A stretch of DNA of 35,406 bases from an uncultured Lachnospiraceae bacterium. Its GTDB lineage: Bacteria > Bacillota > Clostridia > Lachnospirales > Lachnospiraceae. The notes under the pieces are model-generated. The model searched no databases. It saw only the letters and a list, made by a program, of their open reading frames with translations, and was not told the origin of the DNA. The stretch spans positions 1 through 35,406 of the forward strand of contig CACYJP010000008.1 in the NCBI GenBank assembly GCA_902774725.1. The letters run 5' to 3'. The position numbers and the translations under genes are program-made. Below are positions 8,258 through 15,299 of this stretch, piece after piece. How positions within the stretch are numbered: position 1 is the first letter of the stretch; each line of letters opens with the position of its first letter.

Positions 8258-8286
8258 AAGTGAGGTTAGAATTTGCTAACCTCACT
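8245..8286. promoter_or_regulatory. Candidate metal-repressor operator, site 2 (feoA)
   Basis: GTGAGGTTA occurs as a direct repeat (8245-8253 and 8260-8268) and again inverted (CTAACCTCAC, 8276-8285). The inner dyad GTTAG-AATTTG-CTAAC (8265-8280) has the same architecture as sites 1 and 3 and would cover about +1 to +16 of the promoter. The half-sites AGGTTAG and CTAACCT are the same as in the known DtxR/IdeR box, but spaced 6 nt apart instead of 1. Confidence 0.6.
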
Positions 8287-8292
8287 TTTTTT
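8259..8292 (+). terminator. Intrinsic terminator of the protease gene, overlapping the feoA operator
   Basis: An 11-bp perfect stem (8259-8269 with 8276-8286), a 6-nt loop and seven T residues (8286-8292) make a classic intrinsic terminator about 47 nt after the protease stop codon. The same bases form the candidate operator at the feoA transcription start, so one palindrome seems to do two jobs. Confidence 0.8.
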
Positions 8293-8326
8293 AGTCATGT
8301 ATAAATAAATCAAAGGAAGAAAATAA

Positions 8327-8545
8327 ATGAATCTAAATGATGCAGAGCTGGGAGTAGAGTACAAGGTAGCTGAAGTAAATACATATGGAGATGAGGAAAT
8401 GAAAGCGTTTCTCTTTTCTCTTGGCTGTTATAGTGGTGAGTCGATAACTGTGGTAGACAAGAAGAAGAATCTTGTAGTTTCTATAAAGGATGCCAGATAT
8501 AACATAGATCCGGAGCTTGGATCAGCTATTCAGATAGAAGAATAA
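8327..8545 (+). CDS. feoA: Ferrous iron transport protein A
   Basis: Small cytoplasmic SH3-like protein of 72 residues, the usual size for FeoA. It is thought to bind and modulate the FeoB transporter. The pattern is typical: an opening acidic and hydrophobic strand, then FLFSLGCYSGESITVV (the family's L-x-x-x-G-hydrophobic-x-x-G-x-x-hydrophobic core), and a C-terminal strand ending in a turn (DARYNIDPELGSAIQIEE). AAAGGAAG lies about 8 nt before the ATG. feoB follows after 139 bp, with possible attenuating hairpins between them. Regulation is likely through the promoter at 8229 and the overlapping dyad. Confidence 0.92.
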   Translation: MNLNDAELGVEYKVAEVNTYGDEEMKAFLFSLGCYSGESITVVDKKKNLVVSIKDARYNIDPELGSAIQIEE

Positions 8546-8578
8546 ACTCAAAATAAAAAGATATGAATGTTATTTAAC

Positions 8579-8632
8579 AGGACTAGATATAGTCCTTCTA
8601 TTTTTCAATGGCGGTTAGATATATATAATCGC
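8579..8632 (+). terminator. Intercistronic hairpins between feoA and feoB, possible attenuator
   Basis: AGGACTA-GATA-TAGTCCT (8579-8596) is a 7-bp stem followed by TCTATTTTT, which resembles a weak terminator. A second stem (GCGGTTA 8611-8617 with TAATCGC 8626-8632) follows. Together they could reduce read-through into feoB, stabilise the 3' end of the feoA message, or mark a separate transcription unit for feoB. No strong promoter was found between them and feoB. Confidence 0.45.
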
Positions 8633-8684
8633 TATTATAAGGACTTAATCAGCAATAAATGAAACTACTAAAGGAGGAGTTGGA

Positions 8685-10673
8685 ATGAGAATCGCGTTAA
8701 CGGGTAACCCAAATAGTGGAAAGACCACTATGTATAACGCCATTACCGGACGAAAGGAAAAAATCGGAAACTGGGCGGGTGTTACCGTAGACAAAAAGGA
8801 GAGCCCTATTAAAAAGGCTTACAATGATGGAGATAAGGAGCTTATCGCAGTCGATCTGCCGGGAGCCTACTCAATGTCTCCGTTTACTTCTGAGGAGAGC
8901 ATTACAAGCAGCTATGTTAAGCATGAGAATCCGGATGCCATCATCAATATAGTTGATGCAACCAATCTCAGTCGAAGTCTTTTCTTTACAACGCAGCTTC
9001 TTGAGCTTGGAATCCCTGTTGTTGTTGCACTTAACAAGAGTGATGTGAATGATAAAAAGGGAAATAAAATCGATGCGGACAAGCTTTCGAAATTGCTTGG
9101 ATGTCCTGTTGTAAGAACAGTATCTACATCAAGCGAGGGAATAAAGGAAGCAGTAATGACAGCGGCTAAGCTTGAAGGTGCAGGTCAGAAGGCTCCTTAT
9201 GTTCAGGGAAATGTTGACCTCACTAACAAGGAAGAGGTTGAAGTAGCTGACCGTAAGAGATTTGATTTTGTAAATGGAATAGTAAAGGATGTCGAAGTAA
9301 GAAAGACTCTGACGAAGAACAAAAATGTCGGAGACAAGATAGATAAGTTTATCACAAACCCTATTCTCGGACTTCTGATTTTTGCCGGAATCATGTGGGT
9401 TGTTTTCTATGTATCACAGACAACAGTCGGCACATGGCTCGCTGATTATCTGGCTGGATGGATTGAAAGCTTCAAGGGCTGGGTAGGCGACAAGATGACA
9501 GATGCAAATCCACTCCTTTATGCACTCTTAGTTGATGGTATTATCGGCGGTGTCGGAGCGGTTGTAGGTTTCCTGCCACTGGTTATGGTTATGTACTTCC
9601 TCATTGCACTTCTCGAGGATTGCGGATATATGTCAAGAGCAACAGTTGTGCTTGACCCTATCTTCAAGAGAGTAGGACTTTCAGGAAAGTCAGTTATCCC
9701 TATGATAATCGGTACAGGATGCGGTATCCCTGCAATCATGGCATGCCGTACTATCCGAAACAAGAGAGAGAAGAGAGCTACAGCGATGCTTGCAACCTTC
9801 ATGCCATGTGGAGCTAAGCTTCCGGTTATTGCTCTTTTTGCCGGAGCATTCTTCCCTAAGTCAAAATGGGTAAGCTTTGTGGCATATATGGGTGGTATCG
9901 TTCTGATACTTCTTGGAGCGCTTCTCATCAAGGCAATTACAGCAGCTAAGTACAGAAAGTCATTCTTTATTATAGAGCTTCCTGAGTACAAGGTACCAAG
10001 CCTTAAGTTTGCAGTCCTCTCAATGCTTGAAAGAGGTAAGGCTTATATCATCAAGGCAGGAACAGTTATTCTTGTATGTAATACAGTAGTTCAGATCATG
10101 TCTACATTTAACTGGAGCTTCAGCCCGGTTGAGGATGGATCAGATACATCAATCCTTGCATCAATTGCAGGACCATTCTCATACGTTCTCGTACCTGTAG
10201 TCGGAGTTGCAGCCTGGCAGCTTGCAGCAGCCGCTATCACAGGCTTTATTGCAAAGGAAAATGTAGTTGGTACAATTGCAACAGTTTATGCAATCACAAA
10301 CTTAGTTGATCCTGAAGAGCTTGAGCTCGTAGGAAGTGGAAATGCAGTTGCAACTGCTATGGGAATAACAAAGGTTGCAGCACTTGCATATCTTATGTTC
10401 AACCTCTATACACCACCTTGCTTCGCAGCACTCGGTGCTATGAATTCTGAGATGCAGAGTAAGAAATGGTTGTGGGGTGCTATCGGACTTCAGCTTGGAG
10501 CAGGCTTTACCGTAGGCTTCCTTGTATATCAGATAGGAACACTTATCACAACAGGATCAATTGGAGCAGGCTTCATCGGCGGACTTATTTTCGAGATAGT
10601 ATTTGCAGGAATTCTTATCGGAATAATAAGACATAATAAAAAGGCTGTGGCACTTGAGTACCAGTTAGCCTAA
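8685..10673 (+). CDS. feoB: Ferrous iron transporter B
   Basis: Membrane Fe2+ transporter with a cytoplasmic G-protein domain. The GTPase motifs are G1 at residues 7-15 (GNPNSGKTT), G3 DLPG at 57-60 and G4 NKSD at 117-120; G2 is likely the Thr in WAGVTVD. A helical linker follows, then the membrane part from about residue 220 onward. Both Gate-type repeats are present: one holds GTGCGIPAIMACRTI, carrying the conserved Cys, and the second lies near FIAKENVVGTIA and TPPCFAALGAM. At 662 residues it is a normal short FeoB. AAAGGAGGAG lies 5-6 nt before the ATG, among the strongest ribosome binding sites here. Expression should follow iron limitation if the upstream dyad works as proposed. Confidence 0.97.
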   Translation: MRIALTGNPNSGKTTMYNAITGRKEKIGNWAGVTVDKKESPIKKAYNDGDKELIAVDLPGAYSMSPFTSEESITSSYVKHENPDAIINIVDATNLSRSLFFTTQLLELGIPVVVALNKSDVNDKKGNKIDADKLSKLLGCPVVRTVSTSSEGIKEAVMTAAKLEGAGQKAPYVQGNVDLTNKEEVEVADRKRFDFVNGIVKDVEVRKTLTKNKNVGDKIDKFITNPILGLLIFAGIMWVVFYVSQTTVGTWLADYLAGWIESFKGWVGDKMTDANPLLYALLVDGIIGGVGAVVGFLPLVMVMYFLIALLEDCGYMSRATVVLDPIFKRVGLSGKSVIPMIIGTGCGIPAIMACRTIRNKREKRATAMLATFMPCGAKLPVIALFAGAFFPKSKWVSFVAYMGGIVLILLGALLIKAITAAKYRKSFFIIELPEYKVPSLKFAVLSMLERGKAYIIKAGTVILVCNTVVQIMSTFNWSFSPVEDGSDTSILASIAGPFSYVLVPVVGVAAWQLAAAAITGFIAKENVVGTIATVYAITNLVDPEELELVGSGNAVATAMGITKVAALAYLMFNLYTPPCFAALGAMNSEMQSKKWLWGAIGLQLGAGFTVGFLVYQIGTLITTGSIGAGFIGGLIFEIVFAGILIGIIRHNKKAVALEYQLA

Positions 10674-10688
10674 GTAAATCATCATATG

Positions 10689-10778
10689 ATACATTTCTGC
10701 CAGCGGCAGATGTATATAAACTCCTTTGATTTTTCGGGAGACGGTCACTATACAAGCGAACCGTTTCCCGATTTTTTT
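10689..10778 (+). terminator. feoB terminator, preceded by a second hairpin
   Basis: TCGGGAGACGGT (10734-10745) pairs with ACCGTTTCCCGA (10760-10771) over 12 positions with one G-U pair, followed by seven T residues. Just upstream, CTGCC-AGC-GGCAG inside an outer ATACAT/ATGTAT stem (10689-10715) forms another hairpin without a U tract, which may protect the 3' end of the message. Confidence 0.85.
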
Positions 10779-10801
10779 GAACATATGTTTTTTAGTATGT
10801 T

Positions 10802-11032
10802 TTAAACCTTATGCTTCTTGATGATATCATCTATCATATCTGATTTTTCTTTAAACTCAGCATTTTCTTTGAGTGATTTCTTTATGGCTTTTTTATTATC
10901 CCTGCTACAGTGACCATTACAGTTCGGCGCATCAGGGCATGCCCCGCAGGTGCCGTTTTTATATAGATATATAGATGCCAGACCAAAAAGTGCGGCTACA
11001 ATGATAAGTGCAATGAGTGTTGAAAGATTCAT
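10802..11032 (-). CDS. FeoB-associated Cys-rich membrane protein
   Basis: Small membrane protein of 76 residues. One N-terminal transmembrane helix (about residues 4-23) is followed by a cysteine cluster C29, C32, C38, C42, then a charged helical tail rich in Lys and Glu. This is the layout of the FeoB-associated Cys-rich family (PF12669 from memory), found beside feoB in Clostridia. It may help feed or gate Fe2+ at FeoB, or take the place of FeoC, but its function is not established. It is convergent with feoB and has its own promoter. AAGGAG precedes the ATG. A dyad like that at feoA lies just after its transcription start, so the three feo proteins are probably co-regulated although transcribed apart. 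Confidence 0.85.
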   Translation of the reverse strand: MNLSTLIALIIVAALFGLASIYLYKNGTCGACPDAPNCNGHCSRDNKKAIKKSLKENAEFKEKSDMIDDIIKKHKV

Positions 11033-11049
11033 AGTGATCTCCTTATATA

Positions 11050-11065
11050 GTTAGTTGTACTTAAC
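11050..11065. promoter_or_regulatory. Candidate metal-repressor operator, site 3
   Basis: GTTAG-TTGTAC-TTAAC, the third copy of the GTTAG-N6-YTAAC dyad. Relative to the minus-strand promoter it would cover about +2 to +17, nearly the same position as site 2 at the feoA promoter. Confidence 0.55.
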
Positions 11066-11073
11066 TTTATGTT

Positions 11074-11102
11074 ATAATAGTATTTAATGTATTAAAAGTC
11101 AA
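11074..11102 (-). promoter_or_regulatory. Promoter of the FeoB-associated protein gene
   Basis: On the minus strand, TTGACT (11102-11097) and TATTAT (11079-11074) are 17 nt apart, five of six consensus bases each. The start would be near 11067, immediately before the operator-like dyad. Confidence 0.72.
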
Positions 11103-11116
11103 ATGATTTGTCTAAA

Positions 11117-11145
11117 GTGACAAATACTTATATAAATGGTATAAT
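11117..11145 (+). promoter_or_regulatory. Promoter of the HD-GYP gene
   Basis: GTGACA (11117-11122) and TATAAT (11140-11145) are separated by 17 nt, and TGG directly before the -10 box gives an extended -10 element. It is divergent from the preceding promoter. Confidence 0.75.
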
Positions 11146-11193
11146 TACGATAATTGGGGTAAATAATTGTGACAAGATGGGAGGTTACTTAAC

Positions 11194-12438
11194 ATGGAAA
11201 AACAATTTACAAATATGAGGGATATAGCAAGAAGCTTCGCTAATGCGATGAATCTGCTTCGCCCTGAAACAGAGAATCTTCATCAGATGGTAGCTTATCT
11301 TGCGTACAACATAGCTGATGAGATGGATTATAGTGATGAGGATAAAAAGGATCTGCTTTATGCCAGCCTTCTCTATGATGTCGGAATCGTAATGATGCCG
11401 GAAAAGGATGCAGGCGGCGGAAGATATTATTTTAAAGACTTTGCCGGTCCCGGTATAGGAATTATAGGTGATGTTCCAAGGCTCAAGGGTGTTTGTGAGA
11501 TAATGAAGATAGCTGAACCCGGAGAGGATGCTGATGAGGATCTGTTCGGAGCTGATAAGTATAAGGACTTTGCGGAAATCATTCATCTTTCTGACAGAGT
11601 TGCTGCAATGCTTGATCCGAAGGACGCAGCACTTAACCAGGTTGAAGATATATGTGATACCATATCAGAGGAAAGCGGACAGGGAATCAGTTCTACTGTG
11701 GTTGAAGCGTTCCTTAGATTTGCAGAAAAGGAATATGTGTGGATGGAGGTTCTTCATCAGCCTGAGATATTCCTGAACTACATATCTGATGCAAATGTAA
11801 TAACACTCGATGAAGCTATTGAGCTTGCAAGATTCATGTCACGTATCATCGATTTCAGAAGCTCATACACAGCTATGCATTCATCAGGAGTAGCGGCAAC
11901 GGCTGTAAGACTGGCAGAGATAATGGGTATGTCTGAGGATGAGTGCAAGATGATGATGATTGCAGGATATCTTCACGATATAGGTAAGCTTAAGGTTCCA
12001 AAGACACTTCTTGATAAGAATGATAAGCTTACCGATTCAGAATTTAATATAGTAAAGGAATATGCTTATTATACCAATCTGTTACTTAAGGACATTGCAG
12101 GTTTTGAGCAGATAGGCCGCTGGGCTTCACTTCATCATGAGAAGCTGAATGGCTATGGTTATCCTTTCAGACTATCGGCTGATGATATACCTATGGGTGC
12201 GCGTATCATTGCTATAGCTGATATCTTCTCAGCTGTTGCCGAGATCAGAGCTTATCGTCCGGGTATGTCAAAGGAAGAGGTTATAGTAACGCTCAAGGAG
12301 TATGTTGAGAGTGGAGCTATGTCAGGATATCTTGTAGACCTGCTTATCAATAATTATGATGATATCTATTCTATCCGTGACAGAGAGGTTCGCCGCGAGG
12401 GTGCAAGATACTTCGCATCCTCAGTTGATGTAGACTAA
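11194..12438 (+). CDS. Tandem HD-domain protein with C-terminal HD-GYP domain
   Basis: Probable cytoplasmic cyclic-di-GMP phosphodiesterase or a sensor derived from one. There are two HD-type domains. The first (about residues 20-150) keeps H30 but has Y61-D62 where the metal-binding HD pair should be (LLYDVGIVMMP), so it looks inactive and perhaps sensory. The second (about 225-400) is intact: HD at 261-262 in YLHDIGKLKVP and the HHEKLNGYGYP motif at 314-324, where Asn replaces the usual Asp of HHExxDGxGYP. There are no membrane segments. GGGAGG lies about 11 nt before the ATG. It is a single gene with its own promoter, and no GGDEF partner is in the window, so the substrate is inferred from the family. 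Confidence 0.85.
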   Translation: MEKQFTNMRDIARSFANAMNLLRPETENLHQMVAYLAYNIADEMDYSDEDKKDLLYASLLYDVGIVMMPEKDAGGGRYYFKDFAGPGIGIIGDVPRLKGVCEIMKIAEPGEDADEDLFGADKYKDFAEIIHLSDRVAAMLDPKDAALNQVEDICDTISEESGQGISSTVVEAFLRFAEKEYVWMEVLHQPEIFLNYISDANVITLDEAIELARFMSRIIDFRSSYTAMHSSGVAATAVRLAEIMGMSEDECKMMMIAGYLHDIGKLKVPKTLLDKNDKLTDSEFNIVKEYAYYTNLLLKDIAGFEQIGRWASLHHEKLNGYGYPFRLSADDIPMGARIIAIADIFSAVAEIRAYRPGMSKEEVIVTLKEYVESGAMSGYLVDLLINNYDDIYSIRDREVRREGARYFASSVDVD

Positions 12439-12499
12439 AAGCGCTTCAGATGGTGTGGATAAATAATACTTGATTTTTAAATGGATAAGTGATATTCTG

Positions 12500-12531
12500 C
12501 TCTGGTTTTGCGTAAAAATGTGAAACCAGAG
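12500..12531 (+). terminator. Hairpin after the HD-GYP gene, weak terminator
   Basis: CTCTGGTTT (12500-12508) and AAACCAGAG (12523-12531) form a perfect 9-bp stem with a 14-nt loop. Only a poor T-rich tail (TAGATTTG) follows, so termination is uncertain. Confidence 0.4.
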
Positions 12532-12588
12532 TAGATTTGTATATAGAGTAATTTATGAACAAGACTTAAATAAGGGGAAAAGGTGAAG

Positions 12589-13626
12589 ATGTTTAAGAAA
12601 AATGATTCGAAGAAAAAGGTTTCAAAAGCTTCAGTTTTTGTTTCGGCGGTGTCATCAGCTGCTATTATTTTAGCGTCCGGTTTCGGACTTGCGCTGAGTG
12701 CTAAGTCGGGAGATGTATATGCTTATTCTAAGAGTGATATGACTTTAGCCATGGATGGTTATAAAAATATACTCAGAGGTTACGGCGAAGATATGAGGAG
12801 GGGAATAGGAAGCTTCATTGTAGCTGACCTGAACTCAGATGGAATGCCTGAAATGATTTATGATAGTGACGGTACACCTGTCACGATTGATGAGATTTAT
12901 ACCTATAGTGATGGTAAGGTCGTAAAGCTTGATACGAGCAAAATGATTGTATATAGATATGGAAGCTACAAGGTGTCAGCTGACAGAAAGAGCTTCTGTA
13001 TATATAGAGGTGGTCCGGCTTCACAAGAAGGAATGCCATACGATTATTGTGAGTTTGAGATAAAAGGAAATGCCATAGTCGAGAAGGATGATTTTTATGG
13101 CGTGAAAAAGGATGATTCGTGGAAATGCTCTGATAAAAACGGAGCAATAAGCTACGATGCATTTAAGTCTGTGACAGATAGTTTCAAAAGTGTAAGCATA
13201 TATCAGAACAATGAGAGTAACCGTGTTGTTCAATGTAATCCTGATAATTTTGCAACTGATGAATATACGTGGAAGGGCGGCGACGGCAAATGGTGGGTCG
13301 TAGACGCAGATGGAAATTATCCTACTAGCAAGTGGCTTAAAATAGACGGGTTCTGGTATTATTTTGATGCCAGTGGATATATGGCAGCCAGTGAATGGAT
13401 AGGAGGCTGGTGGCTGGACGCTGATGGTACATGTACATACTCCGGTGTGGCTGCATGGGCGAATGACTCAAGTGGCTGGTGGTATGGGGACACTACAGGC
13501 TGGTATGCAAAGTCAGAGTGGCTGAAGATTGATGGAAGCTGGTACTATTTTGATGGTTCCGGATATATGGTTACTAACCAATATGTCGACGGATGGTGGT
13601 GCGGAGCCGACGGAGTCTGCAATTAA
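12589..13626 (+). CDS. Secreted protein with choline-binding-type wall repeats
   Basis: Exported protein of unknown activity that probably docks on the cell wall. A Lys-rich N-terminus and hydrophobic stretch (about residues 16-38) ending near DVYAYS look like a signal peptide. The middle (about 45-215) resembles no enzyme I recognise; it contains a DLNSDGMPEMIY stretch, of the type D-x-N-x-D-G, common in calcium-binding loops. The C-terminal part (about 225-345) has aromatic repeats with WLKIDG-WYYFD-SGYM and GWW units, the choline-binding or cell-wall-binding repeat family. The same repeat type ends the protein at 33795. ATG 12589 has AAAAGG 5 nt upstream; GTG 12583 is an alternative. The C-terminus stops shortly after an incomplete repeat (WWCGADGVCN). 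Confidence 0.82.
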   Translation: MFKKNDSKKKVSKASVFVSAVSSAAIILASGFGLALSAKSGDVYAYSKSDMTLAMDGYKNILRGYGEDMRRGIGSFIVADLNSDGMPEMIYDSDGTPVTIDEIYTYSDGKVVKLDTSKMIVYRYGSYKVSADRKSFCIYRGGPASQEGMPYDYCEFEIKGNAIVEKDDFYGVKKDDSWKCSDKNGAISYDAFKSVTDSFKSVSIYQNNESNRVVQCNPDNFATDEYTWKGGDGKWWVVDADGNYPTSKWLKIDGFWYYFDASGYMAASEWIGGWWLDADGTCTYSGVAAWANDSSGWWYGDTTGWYAKSEWLKIDGSWYYFDGSGYMVTNQYVDGWWCGADGVCN

Positions 13627-13644
13627 CAAAATGTCCGATATTAT

Positions 13645-13684
13645 AAAAAATCAGCGGATTCAAATAAAAATTTGCTGATTTTTT
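13645..13684 (+). terminator. Intrinsic terminator
   Basis: AAAAAATCAGC (13645-13655) pairs with GCTGATTTTTT (13674-13684), with an 18-nt loop; the T-rich arm and TATATTTTT after it give the U tract. It separates the wall-repeat protein from the MATE gene. Confidence 0.75.
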
Positions 13685-13707
13685 ATATTTTTGTCGGGTT
13701 TTGAGTA

Positions 13708-13736
13708 TTGCAAGCGATAAAGTAAAGTGTTATAAC
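13708..13736 (+). promoter_or_regulatory. Candidate promoter of the MATE gene
   Basis: TTGCAA (13708-13713) and TATAAC (13731-13736) are separated by exactly 17 nt, after the preceding terminator and about 65 nt before the start codon. Confidence 0.6.
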
Positions 13737-13803
13737 ATTTCAACAATGCAGAATAAATGTCAGATATTGTTTCTTTTTTTTCGCTAATAGAGAGGTTAAG
13801 TAG

Positions 13804-15189
13804 ATGACAAACAAGAAAACAGTAGATATGACAACAGGATCACCACTTAAGCACATACTCGGATTTATGATTCCGACTCTTGTAGGATTTCTTTTTCAGC
13901 AATTCTACAGTGTGGCAGATACTGTCATAATAGGAAGAAATCTCGGAGAAGACAGTCTTGCAGCGGTTGGTGCAACAGGATGTCTGAACTTTATGGTTAT
14001 TGGATTCTGTATGGGAATCTGTTCAGGCTTTGCAATCCCGATAGCCCAGAGGTTCGGAGCAAAGGACTACTCATCTATGAGAAAGTTTGTTGCAAACAGC
14101 ATCTGGACAGCGGGGGCTATTTCACTGATGCTTACAGTAGTAGTCTGCATCCTCTGTATGTCTATCCTACGCGGACTTAATACACCTGAAAATATAATAG
14201 AAGAATCGTATACATATATATTTATTATATTCCTGGGGATTCCGGCTACGATCATGTACAACCTTGCGTCCGGAATCATGAGGAGTCTCGGAGACAGCAG
14301 GACACCGGTATATTTCCTGTTTCTGTCATCCTTTATAAATATAGGACTCGATATAATAATGGTTGAGCCACTTGGAATAGCAGGACCTGCATGGGCAACT
14401 GTTATCTCACAGTTTATATCCGGACTTTTGTGTGTCTTATACATCAAAAAGAAGTATGATATTCTCAGATTCGAGAAGGGTGAAAGAAGACCAAGAAATA
14501 AGTATATCGGAAGACTTCTTTATATGGGAATTCCTATGGGGCTTCAGTACTCGATCACAGCTATCGGAAGCGTTATCCTTCAGTCAGCTGTAAATGTACT
14601 CGGAAGTACCTATGTTGCTTCTTCGGCAACAGCCCTTAAGGTAAGCCTTTTCTTTACATGTCCATTTGATGCACTCGGAAACACAGCTGCAACCTACAGT
14701 GGACAGAACATGGGCGCAAAGAAGTATGACAGGATAAGATCCGGGCTTAAATGGGCCGTAGTGATAGGCTTTGTATATTCGATTATTGCATACTTTATAC
14801 TTGGAGTTTTCGGACAGTATTTCGTAAAGCTGTTCATAGATGAGCCAAGTGCTCTGCTTCTGAAAAATGCGGAAATGTATCTGAAATATAATTCGATATT
14901 CTACTTCGCTCTTTCACTTGTAAATACAGTGAGATTTCTTATACAGGGAATGGGATATTCGATACTGGCAATCATGGCGGGAGTATTTGAGATGATAGCG
15001 AGAGGCTTTGCCGGCTTCTACTTGGTTCCGAAATACGGATACGTTGCTGCCTGCCTTGCAAGTCCGTTTGCGTGGGTGCTTGCTGATGTGTTCCTGATCA
15101 TTGCATATAAGCTGATTATGCGAAGACTCAGGGGCTTTGAAACCGGCCAGCTGGAGATACCCATAAAGAAGAAGGTAAGCCAAGCGTAA
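13804..15189 (+). CDS. MATE-family multidrug or metabolite exporter
   Basis: Integral membrane antiporter that would use the Na+ or H+ gradient to export organic cations or metabolites. The 461 residues contain about 12 hydrophobic helices in two similar halves. The N-terminus has the family pattern IPTLVGFLFQQFYSVADTVIIGRNLG, and the second half has the equivalent stretch from about GIPMGLQYSITAIG. The loop with MRSLGDSRTP (about residues 159-168) is a usual MATE signature (G-x-G-D/N-x-[KR]). GAGAGG about 9 nt upstream supports the ATG. It is flanked by terminators on both sides, so it is a single-gene unit. The substrate cannot be predicted. Confidence 0.93.
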   Translation: MTNKKTVDMTTGSPLKHILGFMIPTLVGFLFQQFYSVADTVIIGRNLGEDSLAAVGATGCLNFMVIGFCMGICSGFAIPIAQRFGAKDYSSMRKFVANSIWTAGAISLMLTVVVCILCMSILRGLNTPENIIEESYTYIFIIFLGIPATIMYNLASGIMRSLGDSRTPVYFLFLSSFINIGLDIIMVEPLGIAGPAWATVISQFISGLLCVLYIKKKYDILRFEKGERRPRNKYIGRLLYMGIPMGLQYSITAIGSVILQSAVNVLGSTYVASSATALKVSLFFTCPFDALGNTAATYSGQNMGAKKYDRIRSGLKWAVVIGFVYSIIAYFILGVFGQYFVKLFIDEPSALLLKNAEMYLKYNSIFYFALSLVNTVRFLIQGMGYSILAIMAGVFEMIARGFAGFYLVPKYGYVAACLASPFAWVLADVFLIIAYKLIMRRLRGFETGQLEIPIKKKVSQA

Positions 15190-15197
15190 AAAAGCCT

Positions 15198-15226
15198 AAA
15201 AAAGCCACAATTAAGTGGCTTTTTTT
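15198..15226 (+). terminator. MATE gene terminator
   Basis: AAAAAAGCCAC (15198-15208) pairs with GTGGCTTTTTT (15215-15225) around AATTAA, giving an 11-bp stem with a T-rich downstream arm and seven consecutive T residues. It is the last clear plus-strand terminator before 32890. Confidence 0.88.
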
Positions 15227-15299
15227 GTTGCATAGTGGTATTATAGGCTTGGTGTGCTTTACATAACGCCGAAACATTTCTAAAAGAAGGTGACAAAAG

